Assembly: GCA_965217015.1 (NCBI GenBank)
Contig: OZ244224.1
Location: 1,302,001 to 1,366,000, forward strand
Length of the DNA: 64,000 bases
Source of the DNA: JAYQKL01 sp038142705
Lineage (GTDB): Bacteria; Pseudomonadota; Alphaproteobacteria; RS24
Direction of reading: 5' to 3'
The notes beneath the pieces were generated by a model. It was not told the DNA's origin. It saw only the letters and a list, made by a program, of their open reading frames with translations, and did not search any database. The translations under genes and the position numbers were made by a program. Within the stretch, counting starts at the first letter, position 1, and every line of letters begins with the position of its first letter. Shown piece after piece: positions 18,796 to 27,757 of this stretch.

Positions 18796-19984
18796 ATGGC
18801 AAGAGAGATAAAAGACTGGGCGTTGCGTGACCATCAGGCACCAAACCATTGGCTGCCTGAAAATCGCGAATAGCAGCTTTTGTGCGCCGCCCCAGCAACC
18901 CATCTACTTTACCAATAGCGAAGCCCGCACTATTGAGCTTGGTTTGTAATTCTTTAATCTCTGCGCGGTGCAGCGGGCGTTCATCAATCGGCCATGGGGT
19001 CTGCACGCCTGCCAAACCTTTATAATAATCTGACAATAACCCCGCAGCCAGCGCATAGGCTGGTGCTGTATTATAGCGCAAAATGGCACGGAAATTTTGC
19101 GTTACCAAAAAGGCAGGCCCACGATAGCCTGCGGGCAAAAACACTGCCGCGTCCGCATCTGTATCTGGCAAGCTTAGACTGAGCCCCCGCACCCCCAAAG
19201 CTTGCCACGCCGATATGGGTTTCGTTTTTTTCAAATCGGCCTGGCGATAATCAAATCCTGCGGGCAATGTTACTTCATAGCCCCAGCGTTGGGTCATATC
19301 CCAACCTGAAATGGCTAAATAATTCGCCGCCGACCCCAGCGCATCTTTTTTGCTTTGCCACACATCACGGCGGCCATCACCATCAAAATCAACGGCATAG
19401 GCAAGATAGGTTGTCGGAATAAACTGCGTTTGCCCCATCGCGCCCGCCCAAGAGCCATAAATATTATCCCCTGTGATATCGCCCGCCTCAACAATTTCGA
19501 GAGCAGCCAGCAATTGCTGGCGGCCAAATGCTTTGCGACGCCCGCCTTGATGACCCAAAGTCGCCAAAGCGCGCAAAATATGCTTTTTACCTTGATAGGT
19601 GCCAAAATTGGTTTCAATGCCCCATATCGCCGCGAGCAGTTCTTTATCGACAAGGTATTTTGCTTCAATGGCAGTAAAAATATCCTGATGCGTTGCCAGC
19701 AATTCCAAACCTGTTTCTTTCCGCTTTTGCGAAACCATTGTGTCTAAATAAGCCCATGGGGGGCGAACATATTCTGGTTGGCGATTGGCCAAACGCAATA
19801 TTTCCTCATCGAGCGTTAAGCCATCAAGGCTTGACAAGGTCGCAGGCGAAATCCCTTTGGTTGAAGCCTCTTGGCGTATATTTTCAAGCCAGCTATCAAA
19901 TGTTTCCGCACTCAGTGGCGCGCTAAGAGACAAACTGACTGTCAAAAACAGGCTTAGGAATGCGGGTCGTAAAAAATTTTTCAT
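18794..19984 (-). CDS. Lytic murein transglycosylase (MltB type) with C-terminal peptidoglycan-binding domain
   Basis: 396 residues with a signal peptide (MKNFLRPAFLSLFLTVSLSLSA). The catalytic domain carries AAIWGIETNFGTYQG, in which Glu is the acid catalyst, then GAMGQTQFIPTTYLAYAVDFDGDGRRDVW, the MltB signature. The last 60 residues (IKELQTKLNSAGFAIGKVDG...) are a PG_binding_1 repeat. It cleaves glycan strands to 1,6-anhydro ends in the periplasm. It is monocistronic and shares its terminator with gltD. Confidence 0.92.
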   Translation of the reverse strand: MKNFLRPAFLSLFLTVSLSLSAPLSAETFDSWLENIRQEASTKGISPATLSSLDGLTLDEEILRLANRQPEYVRPPWAYLDTMVSQKRKETGLELLATHQDIFTAIEAKYLVDKELLAAIWGIETNFGTYQGKKHILRALATLGHQGGRRKAFGRQQLLAALEIVEAGDITGDNIYGSWAGAMGQTQFIPTTYLAYAVDFDGDGRRDVWQSKKDALGSAANYLAISGWDMTQRWGYEVTLPAGFDYRQADLKKTKPISAWQALGVRGLSLSLPDTDADAAVFLPAGYRGPAFLVTQNFRAILRYNTAPAYALAAGLLSDYYKGLAGVQTPWPIDERPLHRAEIKELQTKLNSAGFAIGKVDGLLGRRTKAAIRDFQAANGLVPDGHATPSLLSLLP

Positions 19985-20115
19985 ATTTATGTCCTATAAG
20001 GATTCTAATCTTGCGCCAAGCATAGGGGTGTATAATTTCATTTTGGTGAAAGCACCAAATATGTGTAAATTTGATCTTAATCACTTTTCACTTATCATTA
20101 AAATTTGAGCAAAAT

Positions 20116-21015
20116 ATGACAAAAAAACTAAATAAGATTGTCTTTCCGGTGGCCGGTATGGGCACGCGTTTTTTGCCCGCGACAAAGGCAGTGCCAAAAG
20201 AGCTGCTGCCCATTGTCGATAAGCCCCTCATTCAATGGGCGGTTGAAGAAGCTGTTGAAGCCGGCATTACCGAGTTTATTTTTGTCTCTGCGCCAGAAAA
20301 AAGCGCCATTATGAAGCATTTTCAGCCGCATCAAAAATATACGGACATGCTGACCCAGCGCGGCAAGTCCAAAGAACTTGGTCTTTTGCAAGCAGGCTTG
20401 CCAGAAAATGCAACCTTGCATGAAGTTTATCAAGACCAGCCTTTGGGATTGGGGCATGCGATTTGGTGCGCCAAAGAGTGCGTTGGTGACGAGCCATTTG
20501 CTGTTATTTTGCCTGATGATATGGTGAAACACCCCACAGGCTGCCTCAAGCAAATGGTCGATATTTATCATGAAACAGGTGGCAATCTGGTTGCCATTGA
20601 AGAAGTGCCTAAATCAGAGACCCATCGCTATGGCGTTATTCAACCCAGTGCGAGCCCCAGCACGCATACCAGCCTGCAAACGGATAGGCTGGTTGCCATT
20701 GACGGGCTGGTTGAAAAACCAGCGCCTGAAGATGCACCGTCAAATCTCGCCATTATTGGTCGTTATATTTTTGATCCGGCGATTATGCGCCAATTGGACT
20801 CGCCGCGTATTGGCGCGGGCGGGGAAATTCAAATCACCGACGCCATGGCAGACTTAATAGGACAAGTGCCGCTGCACGGGTTTCATTTTGACGGCACGCG
20901 CTATGATTGCGGCAATAAGGCTGGTTTTTTGGAAGCCAATCTCGCTTATGCGCTAGATGATGATAGCATCAACTCCGCTTTGCGCGAAATCATGGAAAAC
21001 CTGCTCAAAAAGTGA
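20116..21015 (+). CDS. galU: UTP-glucose-1-phosphate uridylyltransferase
   Basis: 299 residues from the ATG at 20116 (MTKKLNKIVFPVAGMGTRFLP); the 15 codons upstream in frame do not belong to the family. The nucleotide-binding AGMGTRFLPATKAVPKELLP and the later EKPAPEDAPSNLAIIGRYIF are diagnostic. It makes UDP-glucose for surface polysaccharides. kdsD starts 13 bp after its stop, suggesting a two-gene envelope-sugar unit. Confidence 0.95.
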   Translation: MTKKLNKIVFPVAGMGTRFLPATKAVPKELLPIVDKPLIQWAVEEAVEAGITEFIFVSAPEKSAIMKHFQPHQKYTDMLTQRGKSKELGLLQAGLPENATLHEVYQDQPLGLGHAIWCAKECVGDEPFAVILPDDMVKHPTGCLKQMVDIYHETGGNLVAIEEVPKSETHRYGVIQPSASPSTHTSLQTDRLVAIDGLVEKPAPEDAPSNLAIIGRYIFDPAIMRQLDSPRIGAGGEIQITDAMADLIGQVPLHGFHFDGTRYDCGNKAGFLEANLAYALDDDSINSALREIMENLLKK

Positions 21016-21028
21016 TAAAAATTCAAAC

Positions 21029-22015
21029 ATGACACATTCAGACTCTCAAACCCATAATCCAGCTAAGTCGTCTTTGGCATCAGCCCGCAAAACGCTCACT
21101 GCCGAACGCGAAGGTTTGTTACAGCTTGAAGAAAGCTTAGGAACAGATTTTGAAGCGGCCATTCAATCCATCATGGAAACCTCTGGCCGTTTGATTGTCA
21201 CTGGCATGGGCAAAAGCGGACATGTGGCGAAAAAAATCACCGCGACTTTAGCATCAACCGGGACGCCGGCTCATTATGTGCACCCGGGCGAGGCCAGTCA
21301 TGGGGATTTGGGTATGATACTGCCCGAGGATATTGTGCTGGGTCTCTCTTGGTCAGGGGAAACGCCTGAGCTTGGTAGCCTGATTGCATATGTGAAGCGG
21401 TTTGACATTCCTCTGATTGCCATCACCTCAAATACTGACAGTGCGTTGGGCAAGGCGGCTAATATTTGCCTGACCCTGCCAAAAGCAGAGGAAGCCTGCC
21501 CGAATGGTTTGGCACCGACCACATCGACAACCATGCAGCTCGCGCTTGGCGACGCCATTGCCATCGCGTTGCTTGAAATGCGCGGTTTCACGGCGACAGA
21601 CTTTAAGAAATTCCACCCGGGCGGCAAGCTTGGCGCCAGCCTCACCACCATTGGCGAAATTATGTATCGCGGTGACGAAATACCGCTTATCGCTGACAAT
21701 ATTCTTATGTCGGAGGCGATTGTGACCATGAGCCAGCTTGGTTTTGGCTGTCTTGGGGTGATAGATAGCGCTCAAAACCTCATCGGGATTATCACCGATG
21801 GTGATTTGCGGCGGCATATGGGGGCGGATATATTGACCAAAACCACAAGCGAGATTATGACCGCTCCGCCCAAAACCATTACCGCCAATATGATTGCCGC
21901 CGAAGCGCTGGCGATTATGAATAAAAATAAAATTCAAGGCCTGTTTATTTGTGACCAAGCGCAGCCCATCGGGTTTATTCATTTACACGACCTGTTGCGT
22001 TTAGGCACAGCCTAA
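21029..22015 (+). CDS. kdsD: Arabinose-5-phosphate isomerase
   Basis: 328 residues from the ATG at 21029; the longer frame overlaps galU. It has an N-terminal SIS domain (GMGKSGHVAKKITATLASTG, LGLSWSGETPEL, KFHPGGKLG) followed by two CBS domains (IMYRGDEIPLI... and IMTAPPKTITAN...), the KpsF/GutQ/KdsD architecture. It converts ribulose-5-phosphate to arabinose-5-phosphate, the first step toward Kdo for lipopolysaccharide. It lies directly after galU, and the TonB receptor starts 4 bp after its stop. Confidence 0.93.
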   Translation: MTHSDSQTHNPAKSSLASARKTLTAEREGLLQLEESLGTDFEAAIQSIMETSGRLIVTGMGKSGHVAKKITATLASTGTPAHYVHPGEASHGDLGMILPEDIVLGLSWSGETPELGSLIAYVKRFDIPLIAITSNTDSALGKAANICLTLPKAEEACPNGLAPTTSTTMQLALGDAIAIALLEMRGFTATDFKKFHPGGKLGASLTTIGEIMYRGDEIPLIADNILMSEAIVTMSQLGFGCLGVIDSAQNLIGIITDGDLRRHMGADILTKTTSEIMTAPPKTITANMIAAEALAIMNKNKIQGLFICDQAQPIGFIHLHDLLRLGTA

Positions 22016-22019
22016 TCCA

Positions 22020-24014
22020 ATGCCATATCCGAAACATGCGCATTGGTTCATTGCGGCTTTTGTCATAGTGATTGAACTCACGCCAGCAAGCGCGCAGAAT
22101 TTTATCGATAATATTATTGTGACCACGCGTCGCGCTGAAAGCGCTCAATTCACCAATCCGGGCAATATCCATATTTCAATTCCTGATGAGGCTGATTTAA
22201 TTTACCCTGCCGATATGATGAATCGCGTGCCGGGTGTCTATATCCAGCGTGGCAGCGGGCAAGAGCATTTGACCGCCTTACGCTCGCCGATTTTAACGGC
22301 GGGTGCGGGTGCTGGTTCATTTTTATATTTAGAAGACAGCATTCCATTACGCGCAGCCGGCTTTGCCAATGTTAACGCTTTAATCGATGTTATTTTAACC
22401 GATGCGGCGCGGGTTGAAACCGTGCGCGGGCCAAGCAGCGCGCTTTATGGCTCTAACGCGCAACATGGCATGATAAATGTGATTGCGCCAGACCCTGAAG
22501 AAAGCAGCACATATATAAGCCTCAAAGCAGGCTCTTATGGCCGTTATCACCTGAGCGCTGCCACAGCTTTGAAAGAAACAAACCGCGCCAGCCGTTTGTC
22601 GCTCAGCCTGAGCGGCGAGGAAGAAGGCGCGCGCGCCAATGCGGGGTTTGGACAACAGAAATTTAGATGGCAAACCAAATGGGGCGCGGGAGACAAAACC
22701 GCACGCTTGAGCCTTGCTGGCATGAACCTCAATCAAGAAACCGCTGGCTATGCGCCAGACTTTCGCGACCAAGCCCTTGCCAAAGCCAATTTTGATGACA
22801 ATGCCCATCGTGACGCATGGTCATTGCGCGCCGCGCTTAAACTCGAAAAAACCAATGGCAATGCCCGCTTATCCCTAACCCCATATTGGCGCAAAAATCA
22901 TATGACTTTCCGCATGCATTTTTTATCTACGGCTGACCCGCTTGAAAAAAATGCGCATGAAAGCTTTGGCATGTTAAGCGCTTATGAGCGCACCAGCCCA
23001 GCGGGGCATATAATGATTTTTGGGCTGGATATGGATTACACGCAAGGCAGCATGTGGCAATATCAAACCAACCCGCCGCGCTTTGGCTATTTGCCCGGCC
23101 TGCACTATGATTATGAGGTTCGCGCCACCAGTTTGGCACCCTATGCGCATGCGGAATGGACGCTGACGCCGCACACCAAGCTGACCACAGGCCTGCGCGC
23201 CGAGCTGACCCAATATCGCTATGATAATAAAACAAATCATGGCGGGTTTGGGCGGTTTTTGAGACCTGCTGACCGTGAAGATGACTTTGACACGCTCTCC
23301 CCAAAACTCGGCCTGACCCATCAAATCGGACGCCATTTGCTGTTTGTGAACCTCTCACGCGGCAGTCGCGCCCCGCAAACCACAGATATGTATCGTTTGC
23401 GCGTGGGCCAAAATATTGGCGATATTCGGCCTGAAAAACTAGACAGTGCGGAAATTGGCTGGCGCATACAGCATCAAAATTTTGCGCTTGAAACCACCGC
23501 CTATCGCATGAAAAAGAAAAATTATTATTTTCGCGACTCCAATTCAGAGAACCTATCCAATGGTAAAACCAGCCATACGGGGCTAGAAATCGACCTATCG
23601 GCGCATTATCAGCGCTTGCATGGTGCGGTGCGCGCCAGCTATGCGCGCCATCTTTATGAATTTACGCATGCGCCCAATCAAATTTTATCAGGTCAAGATA
23701 TAGATAGCGCGCCGCGCAAACTCATGCAGGCCGAGCTGGGATATGACATCACATCAGAACTCGCGACCAAACTACAATGGCATTATATTAGCGCCTATCA
23801 TATGAATGAATCAGGTAGCCAAAAATATGATGGCCACTCATTGGTTGATTTCAATTTGTCATGGCGCGCTCAAAATGATTATGAAATGCGCTTTGCCATT
23901 TACAATCTTTTTGACAAAGCCTATGCGCGCCGTGCGGATTTTGCTTTTGGGCAAGCGCGCTATTTTCCCGGCGAAAAACGCCATTGGTCTTTTTATATCA
24001 AGCGTTATTTTTAA
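22020..24014 (+). CDS. TonB-dependent outer-membrane receptor
   Basis: 664 residues with a signal sequence of about 25 residues (ends ASAQ). The plug domain includes NRVPGVYIQRGSGQEHLTALRSP and VETVRGPSSALYGSNAQHGMINV, followed by a 22-strand-type beta-barrel ending in aromatic Phe (HWSFYIKRYF), as barrels do. The short PxGVYIQRGSGQEH pattern is like vitamin B12/siderophore receptors, but the ligand is unknown. It begins 4 bp after kdsD, so it is probably co-transcribed, an unusual partner for a Kdo gene. Its TAA interlocks with the msrA stop by 3 bp. Confidence 0.9.
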   Translation: MPYPKHAHWFIAAFVIVIELTPASAQNFIDNIIVTTRRAESAQFTNPGNIHISIPDEADLIYPADMMNRVPGVYIQRGSGQEHLTALRSPILTAGAGAGSFLYLEDSIPLRAAGFANVNALIDVILTDAARVETVRGPSSALYGSNAQHGMINVIAPDPEESSTYISLKAGSYGRYHLSAATALKETNRASRLSLSLSGEEEGARANAGFGQQKFRWQTKWGAGDKTARLSLAGMNLNQETAGYAPDFRDQALAKANFDDNAHRDAWSLRAALKLEKTNGNARLSLTPYWRKNHMTFRMHFLSTADPLEKNAHESFGMLSAYERTSPAGHIMIFGLDMDYTQGSMWQYQTNPPRFGYLPGLHYDYEVRATSLAPYAHAEWTLTPHTKLTTGLRAELTQYRYDNKTNHGGFGRFLRPADREDDFDTLSPKLGLTHQIGRHLLFVNLSRGSRAPQTTDMYRLRVGQNIGDIRPEKLDSAEIGWRIQHQNFALETTAYRMKKKNYYFRDSNSENLSNGKTSHTGLEIDLSAHYQRLHGAVRASYARHLYEFTHAPNQILSGQDIDSAPRKLMQAELGYDITSELATKLQWHYISAYHMNESGSQKYDGHSLVDFNLSWRAQNDYEMRFAIYNLFDKAYARRADFAFGQARYFPGEKRHWSFYIKRYF

Positions 24015-24667
24015 GCACTCACGCCCTGCGGACACGCCACGCCCGTGCCACCAAGCCCACAATAGCCATTCGGGTTTTTGCCCAAATATTGCTGGTGGTA
24101 GTCCTCGGCATAATAAAATTCAGGCGCGCTGATAATTTCGGTTGTAATGGGTCCATAACCAGCTTTGTCCAAAGCAGCTTGAAACGCCTCGCGCGACGCA
24201 ACCGCCTGCTCTTGCTGTTGGGCGGAATATGTATAAATCCCCGAGCGATATTGTGTCCCCACATCATTGCCCTGTGCCATGCCTTGCGTCGGGTCATGAT
24301 TTTCCCAAAAAACGCGCAGCAGCGCCTCAAAACTGGTTTTTTGCGGGTCAAAAACCACCCGCACCACTTCATTATGCCCCGTTAAGCCTGAGCAGACCTC
24401 TTCATAGGTCGGGTTTGGGGTTAAGCCTGCCGCATATCCAACTTGGGTGGAAAAAACATCTGCGCCCTGCCAGAATTTGCGCTCTGCCCCCCAAAAACAC
24501 CCCATGCCAAACATGGCCATTTCCATATTTTCTGGCCAGGCGGCTATGGTGGGTGTGTTCAAGACAAAATGCTGCCCCAAAACTGGCATTTTCTCCGAAC
24601 GCCCCGGCAAGGCAGTTTCAGCAGTTGGGAGGGTCAATTTTTTTTGCATAAATTTTTCAAACATCAA
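24011..24667 (-). CDS. msrA: Peptide-methionine (S)-S-oxide reductase MsrA
   Basis: 218 residues. The catalytic GCFWG motif places the nucleophilic cysteine at about residue 57, followed by VGYAAGLTPNPTYEEVCSGLTGHNEVV and the C-terminal QQYLGKNPNGYCGLGG with a resolving cysteine. It repairs S-methionine sulfoxide with thioredoxin. The N-terminal extension of about 50 residues matches the longer proteobacterial form. It is a single gene, convergent with the TonB receptor. Confidence 0.95.
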   Translation of the reverse strand: MMFEKFMQKKLTLPTAETALPGRSEKMPVLGQHFVLNTPTIAAWPENMEMAMFGMGCFWGAERKFWQGADVFSTQVGYAAGLTPNPTYEEVCSGLTGHNEVVRVVFDPQKTSFEALLRVFWENHDPTQGMAQGNDVGTQYRSGIYTYSAQQQEQAVASREAFQAALDKAGYGPITTEIISAPEFYYAEDYHQQYLGKNPNGYCGLGGTGVACPQGVSA

Positions 24668-24700
24668 AGTTCCTTAATTTTTTAAGCCAAGCGATAGAAA

Positions 24701-25450
24701 CTAGCTGGCCATAACCTTAATGGGCCCTTCACGATGGCCTTCAATAATCTGGCGCAAATAGGGATTAGGGTCTGTGCGCGCTTGCTCTGATGTTCCAAAC
24801 CAGTGAAGCTGCCCGCGATCCAATACTGCCACATCGTCATAGGCTTCATATAGCCCGACCATATTGCTTGTCACGGAAATCACTGTCGCGCCTCTGTCAC
24901 GCGCCATTTGCGAAATCATACGGTCAATGCGGGCGGCAAGTATCGGATCTAGCCCTGCGGTTGGATTATCCAGCAGCAGAATATCTGCATCTGTCGCAAT
25001 GGCGCGAGCAAATCCGACCCGTTTTTGCATGCCGCCAGATAAATCAGCAGGGAACAAATCAGCATTTTCTTTTGCCAGCCCCACTTGTTGCAACAGCTCA
25101 ATCGCACGCGCGCGACCTGCCTGTCGCGACAGACCATTTTGCATCAACCGAAAAGCAATATTTTCCCACACTGTGAGGCTGTCAAATAACGCATTATGCT
25201 GAAATAACATGCCGATGCGCAAATTCATGGCCTGCGCGCGCTCATCAACTGTCCCTTGCGGCGCGCCATCAATCTGAATGACACCATTTTCAGGGGCATA
25301 AAGCCCAGCTATTAGCTTCAACAGCACCGATTTACCAGCTGCCGTCGCACCGATAAGCGCCAATGAGCGCCCCTGTTCAACCGATAATGAAACTGCATCA
25401 AGCGCAGTGATATCGCCAAATTTTTTTGTGACATTTTGGAGTTCAATCAT
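24701..25450 (-). CDS. ABC ATPase of MlaF type lacking catalytic Glu and H-loop His
   Basis: 249 residues. Walker A is GATAAGKS, the Q-loop FQHNALFDSLTVWENIAF and the signature LSGGMQKRVGFARA are intact, and the LSGGMQKR form is typical of the MlaF (phospholipid/MCE transport) subfamily. The Walker B region reads ILLLDNPTAGLDP, with Asn where the catalytic Glu is expected. The switch region reads VTSNMVGLYEA, with Ser where the H-loop His is expected. Both bases are clear in the sequence. ATP binding may persist while hydrolysis is doubtful. No MlaE-type permease is adjacent; it follows the GAF/membrane-fusion gene by 30 bp. Confidence 0.85.
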   Translation of the reverse strand: MIELQNVTKKFGDITALDAVSLSVEQGRSLALIGATAAGKSVLLKLIAGLYAPENGVIQIDGAPQGTVDERAQAMNLRIGMLFQHNALFDSLTVWENIAFRLMQNGLSRQAGRARAIELLQQVGLAKENADLFPADLSGGMQKRVGFARAIATDADILLLDNPTAGLDPILAARIDRMISQMARDRGATVISVTSNMVGLYEAYDDVAVLDRGQLHWFGTSEQARTDPNPYLRQIIEGHREGPIKVMAS

Positions 25451-25480
25451 GGTGCCAATCTAGCGTGAGAAGAGGGTTTA

Positions 25481-26494
25481 TCACAAGCCAAATGCGCGGC
25501 GCAGTGCATCAATTGGCCCGCGCAACAGATAAATCGGCAAAGGCGTGGTGGTATTGCTGACCGTCACGCGCTCTATCACGGGCGGGGCTAAATCATCAGG
25601 CGCATCAATCAATCGCGTGCGCACACGGCGGTCACTGAATAAGGCAACATACCATGGGGTAACGCGCTCGACTTCCAGCTTATATTTTTGGCCAGAGAAA
25701 TTAGCTTCCAACCGCATACCCGGTTTCAAATTCATCGCTTCTTGCGCAGGTATCATCAAATCAATCTGGGCTGGGCCGCGGGGTGCAGAAAACCCTGATA
25801 AGCTTGGATTGCCTTTTGCCAATTCAGCTCGAACATCAATATTGACCGGCATGGGTATGAGAAAACTCCCAGCGATGAACAGGCTTATCAAACCAAGAGT
25901 AACCCATTTTGCTTTATTGGGTTTGCGCTTATGCATGCCTAAGGACATCGCGCGCAGGCTATAACCAGCTGCCTCTGCCATTTGGTCGAGCAAAACCTGC
26001 ACCGCTGGCGACCAAGCCGCTTCGCGCAGCAAAATAACCCCGCCTAAAATCTCACCTTTCGGGTTTTTAATTGGCACCGCAAGCCCGTGCATTGGGACCG
26101 TTTCAGGCCAGCAATCCAAGACTTTATCTGCAATCACATCGGGGTCTATGAGCAATGCCTGCTTTGATTGGTAGATTTCTTTGGCCAGCCAGCGCGATAA
26201 TTGCGCCCCCCATTGACGCATGGCCTTGCCATCTGGTTCATTACCCACCCCTGAAATAATCGCTTTTTGAAACTGTTTCTTCCGCCGCACTGTCCAAAAA
26301 ACCGCGCAGTCATAGGGCGCGAAATTTTTCAGCTTATCGACCACAAGTCGCGCTAAATCTTCATTTTCTTGAGCGCGCCTAAAATCATGCTCCAAAAGCA
26401 AAAGATGGGTTAAGGCGCGCACACCTTTGTGAACTGAGCGTGGCGGCACGGATTGCGATGACGGATTTTGGATTTTTTCTTCTTCACTTGTCAT
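25481..26494 (-). CDS. GAF domain, one membrane helix, HlyD-like periplasmic part
   Basis: About 337 residues from the ATG at 26494 (a TTG at 26527 would add 11). Residues about 20-190 resemble a GAF domain (LEHDFRRAQENEDLARLVVDKLKNF..., AVPIKNPKGEILGGVILL). A single hydrophobic helix (WVTLGLISLFIAGSFLIPMPV) follows near residue 220. The C-terminal part (RAELAKGNPSLSGFSAPRGPAQID..., MRLEANFSGQKYKLEVERV) resembles the beta-barrel region of membrane-fusion proteins, without the lipoyl/coiled-coil hairpin. The role is unknown. It sits 30 bp upstream of the degenerate ABC ATPase, so the two probably act together. Confidence 0.6.
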   Translation of the reverse strand: MTSEEEKIQNPSSQSVPPRSVHKGVRALTHLLLLEHDFRRAQENEDLARLVVDKLKNFAPYDCAVFWTVRRKKQFQKAIISGVGNEPDGKAMRQWGAQLSRWLAKEIYQSKQALLIDPDVIADKVLDCWPETVPMHGLAVPIKNPKGEILGGVILLREAAWSPAVQVLLDQMAEAAGYSLRAMSLGMHKRKPNKAKWVTLGLISLFIAGSFLIPMPVNIDVRAELAKGNPSLSGFSAPRGPAQIDLMIPAQEAMNLKPGMRLEANFSGQKYKLEVERVTPWYVALFSDRRVRTRLIDAPDDLAPPVIERVTVSNTTTPLPIYLLRGPIDALRRAFGL

Positions 26495-26714
26495 TTTGTC
26501 TCGCCAATTCACTGTCCTTATGGGCAAAGAAATACAACAGCTATACTAAAAGCGTCATTGAACGCTTGTATCATCTTTCAGACGAATCATAAATATAGTA
26601 GTATGAAACATGTATAAATACATCATCTATCCTTTTTTATGGGAATAGATTCACATATGATAGTATGAATGGTTCTTGCGTAGCGCTTATTTGTTGCTGG
26701 GAATAGGTTTTTGA

Positions 26715-27713
26715 ATGGCTGACGAAAAAGACGAATTCCGGAAAATGGCCGAAATCGCCGACGCGATTCAAAATATTCTTGATGATGAGCCGTCCGAAAC
26801 AGCACCACAACAGGCCCCACAAGACGACCGAAACCTCGCTTCGGATAATCCAGATATTGAGAGCCAGCAAGAAACCGATGAGGCTGCGCCTTTGGCGGGT
26901 GGTGATGACATCAGCAATGATGAAGCAGGGCTTGATGCCAGTCTAGATGCCAGTCTAGATGCCGAGCTTGAAGCTGCAATTGCCGCTGAACTGGGTGATG
27001 AGACCGACCTGTTGGCCACAGATAGCCCCAATGAAATAGAAGATATAACAGAGGGCATGGCCAATAAGGCTGAAGAAGCGGCTGAAGAAGAAGCTGAAGA
27101 AGAAGCTGAAGAAGAAGCAGTGGAAGAGGCAGCAGAAAACACCCCGGATACCCTGATTGGCAGCAATTTTGGGGGTGAATTTGGGGGTGAATTTGGGGGT
27201 GATTTTGGTGCCACCATCACGCCAGCATCAGCCCAAACACCAAGCTCGCCAGCCGAGACTTCGACACCCGTTGAGACGCCAGCAACACCAGCGCCAACAC
27301 CAACTCCTTCAGCTCCTCAATCAACTTCTCTGTCAGACCATATGAAATTATCCCTAGATATGCGCGAGGTGCTCTCTGACCTGCAATCCAACCAAAACAC
27401 CTATGAAACGCAGCAAGATTTGCTGTCTGAATTGGAACAGGCACAAAAAAACACCACCGCACAAATGCGGGACGCGATTGCCAAAGCTGGGCAAAATCTC
27501 CCCGCTCTCAAAGCACGCATTGAGGAAGATATCCGCCAGATTGAGCAGGATATGATTGACAGCCAGCACACAATTGAGCGGCTGGCCCTTGAATTTGATG
27601 CCAAAATACAAGATATCCACCAACGCTATCAGGCTAATTTCGAGGCTGAAAGGCGGCGGATTGACAGATATCAAGATTTCATCGAATTTTTACTGCGTGA
27701 AAAGAATAAGTGA
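26715..27713 (+). CDS. Highly acidic, low-complexity protein with C-terminal coiled coil
   Basis: 332 residues, not recognised. Residues 1-150 are rich in Asp/Glu/Ala, with tandem LDAS repeats and an EEAEEEAEEEA run. A (GGEF)GGEFGGDFG stretch follows, then a Pro/Thr/Ser/Ala linker. Residues about 205-332 form a heptad-rich helix (MREVLSDLQSNQNTYETQQ..., IEEDIRQIEQDMIDSQHTIERL) ending RYQDFIEFLLREKNK. There is no signal peptide or membrane segment. It could be a scaffold or cell-architecture protein. It is divergent from the GAF/ABC pair and 44 bp ahead of the FadR-type regulator. Slippage-prone 12-bp repeats at 26937-26960 and 27172-27201 are in frame. Confidence 0.75.
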   Translation: MADEKDEFRKMAEIADAIQNILDDEPSETAPQQAPQDDRNLASDNPDIESQQETDEAAPLAGGDDISNDEAGLDASLDASLDAELEAAIAAELGDETDLLATDSPNEIEDITEGMANKAEEAAEEEAEEEAEEEAVEEAAENTPDTLIGSNFGGEFGGEFGGDFGATITPASAQTPSSPAETSTPVETPATPAPTPTPSAPQSTSLSDHMKLSLDMREVLSDLQSNQNTYETQQDLLSELEQAQKNTTAQMRDAIAKAGQNLPALKARIEEDIRQIEQDMIDSQHTIERLALEFDAKIQDIHQRYQANFEAERRRIDRYQDFIEFLLREKNK

Positions 27714-27757
27714 AAATAATAAGTATTATTTATTAATTTATTATGCTATAATTCCTT

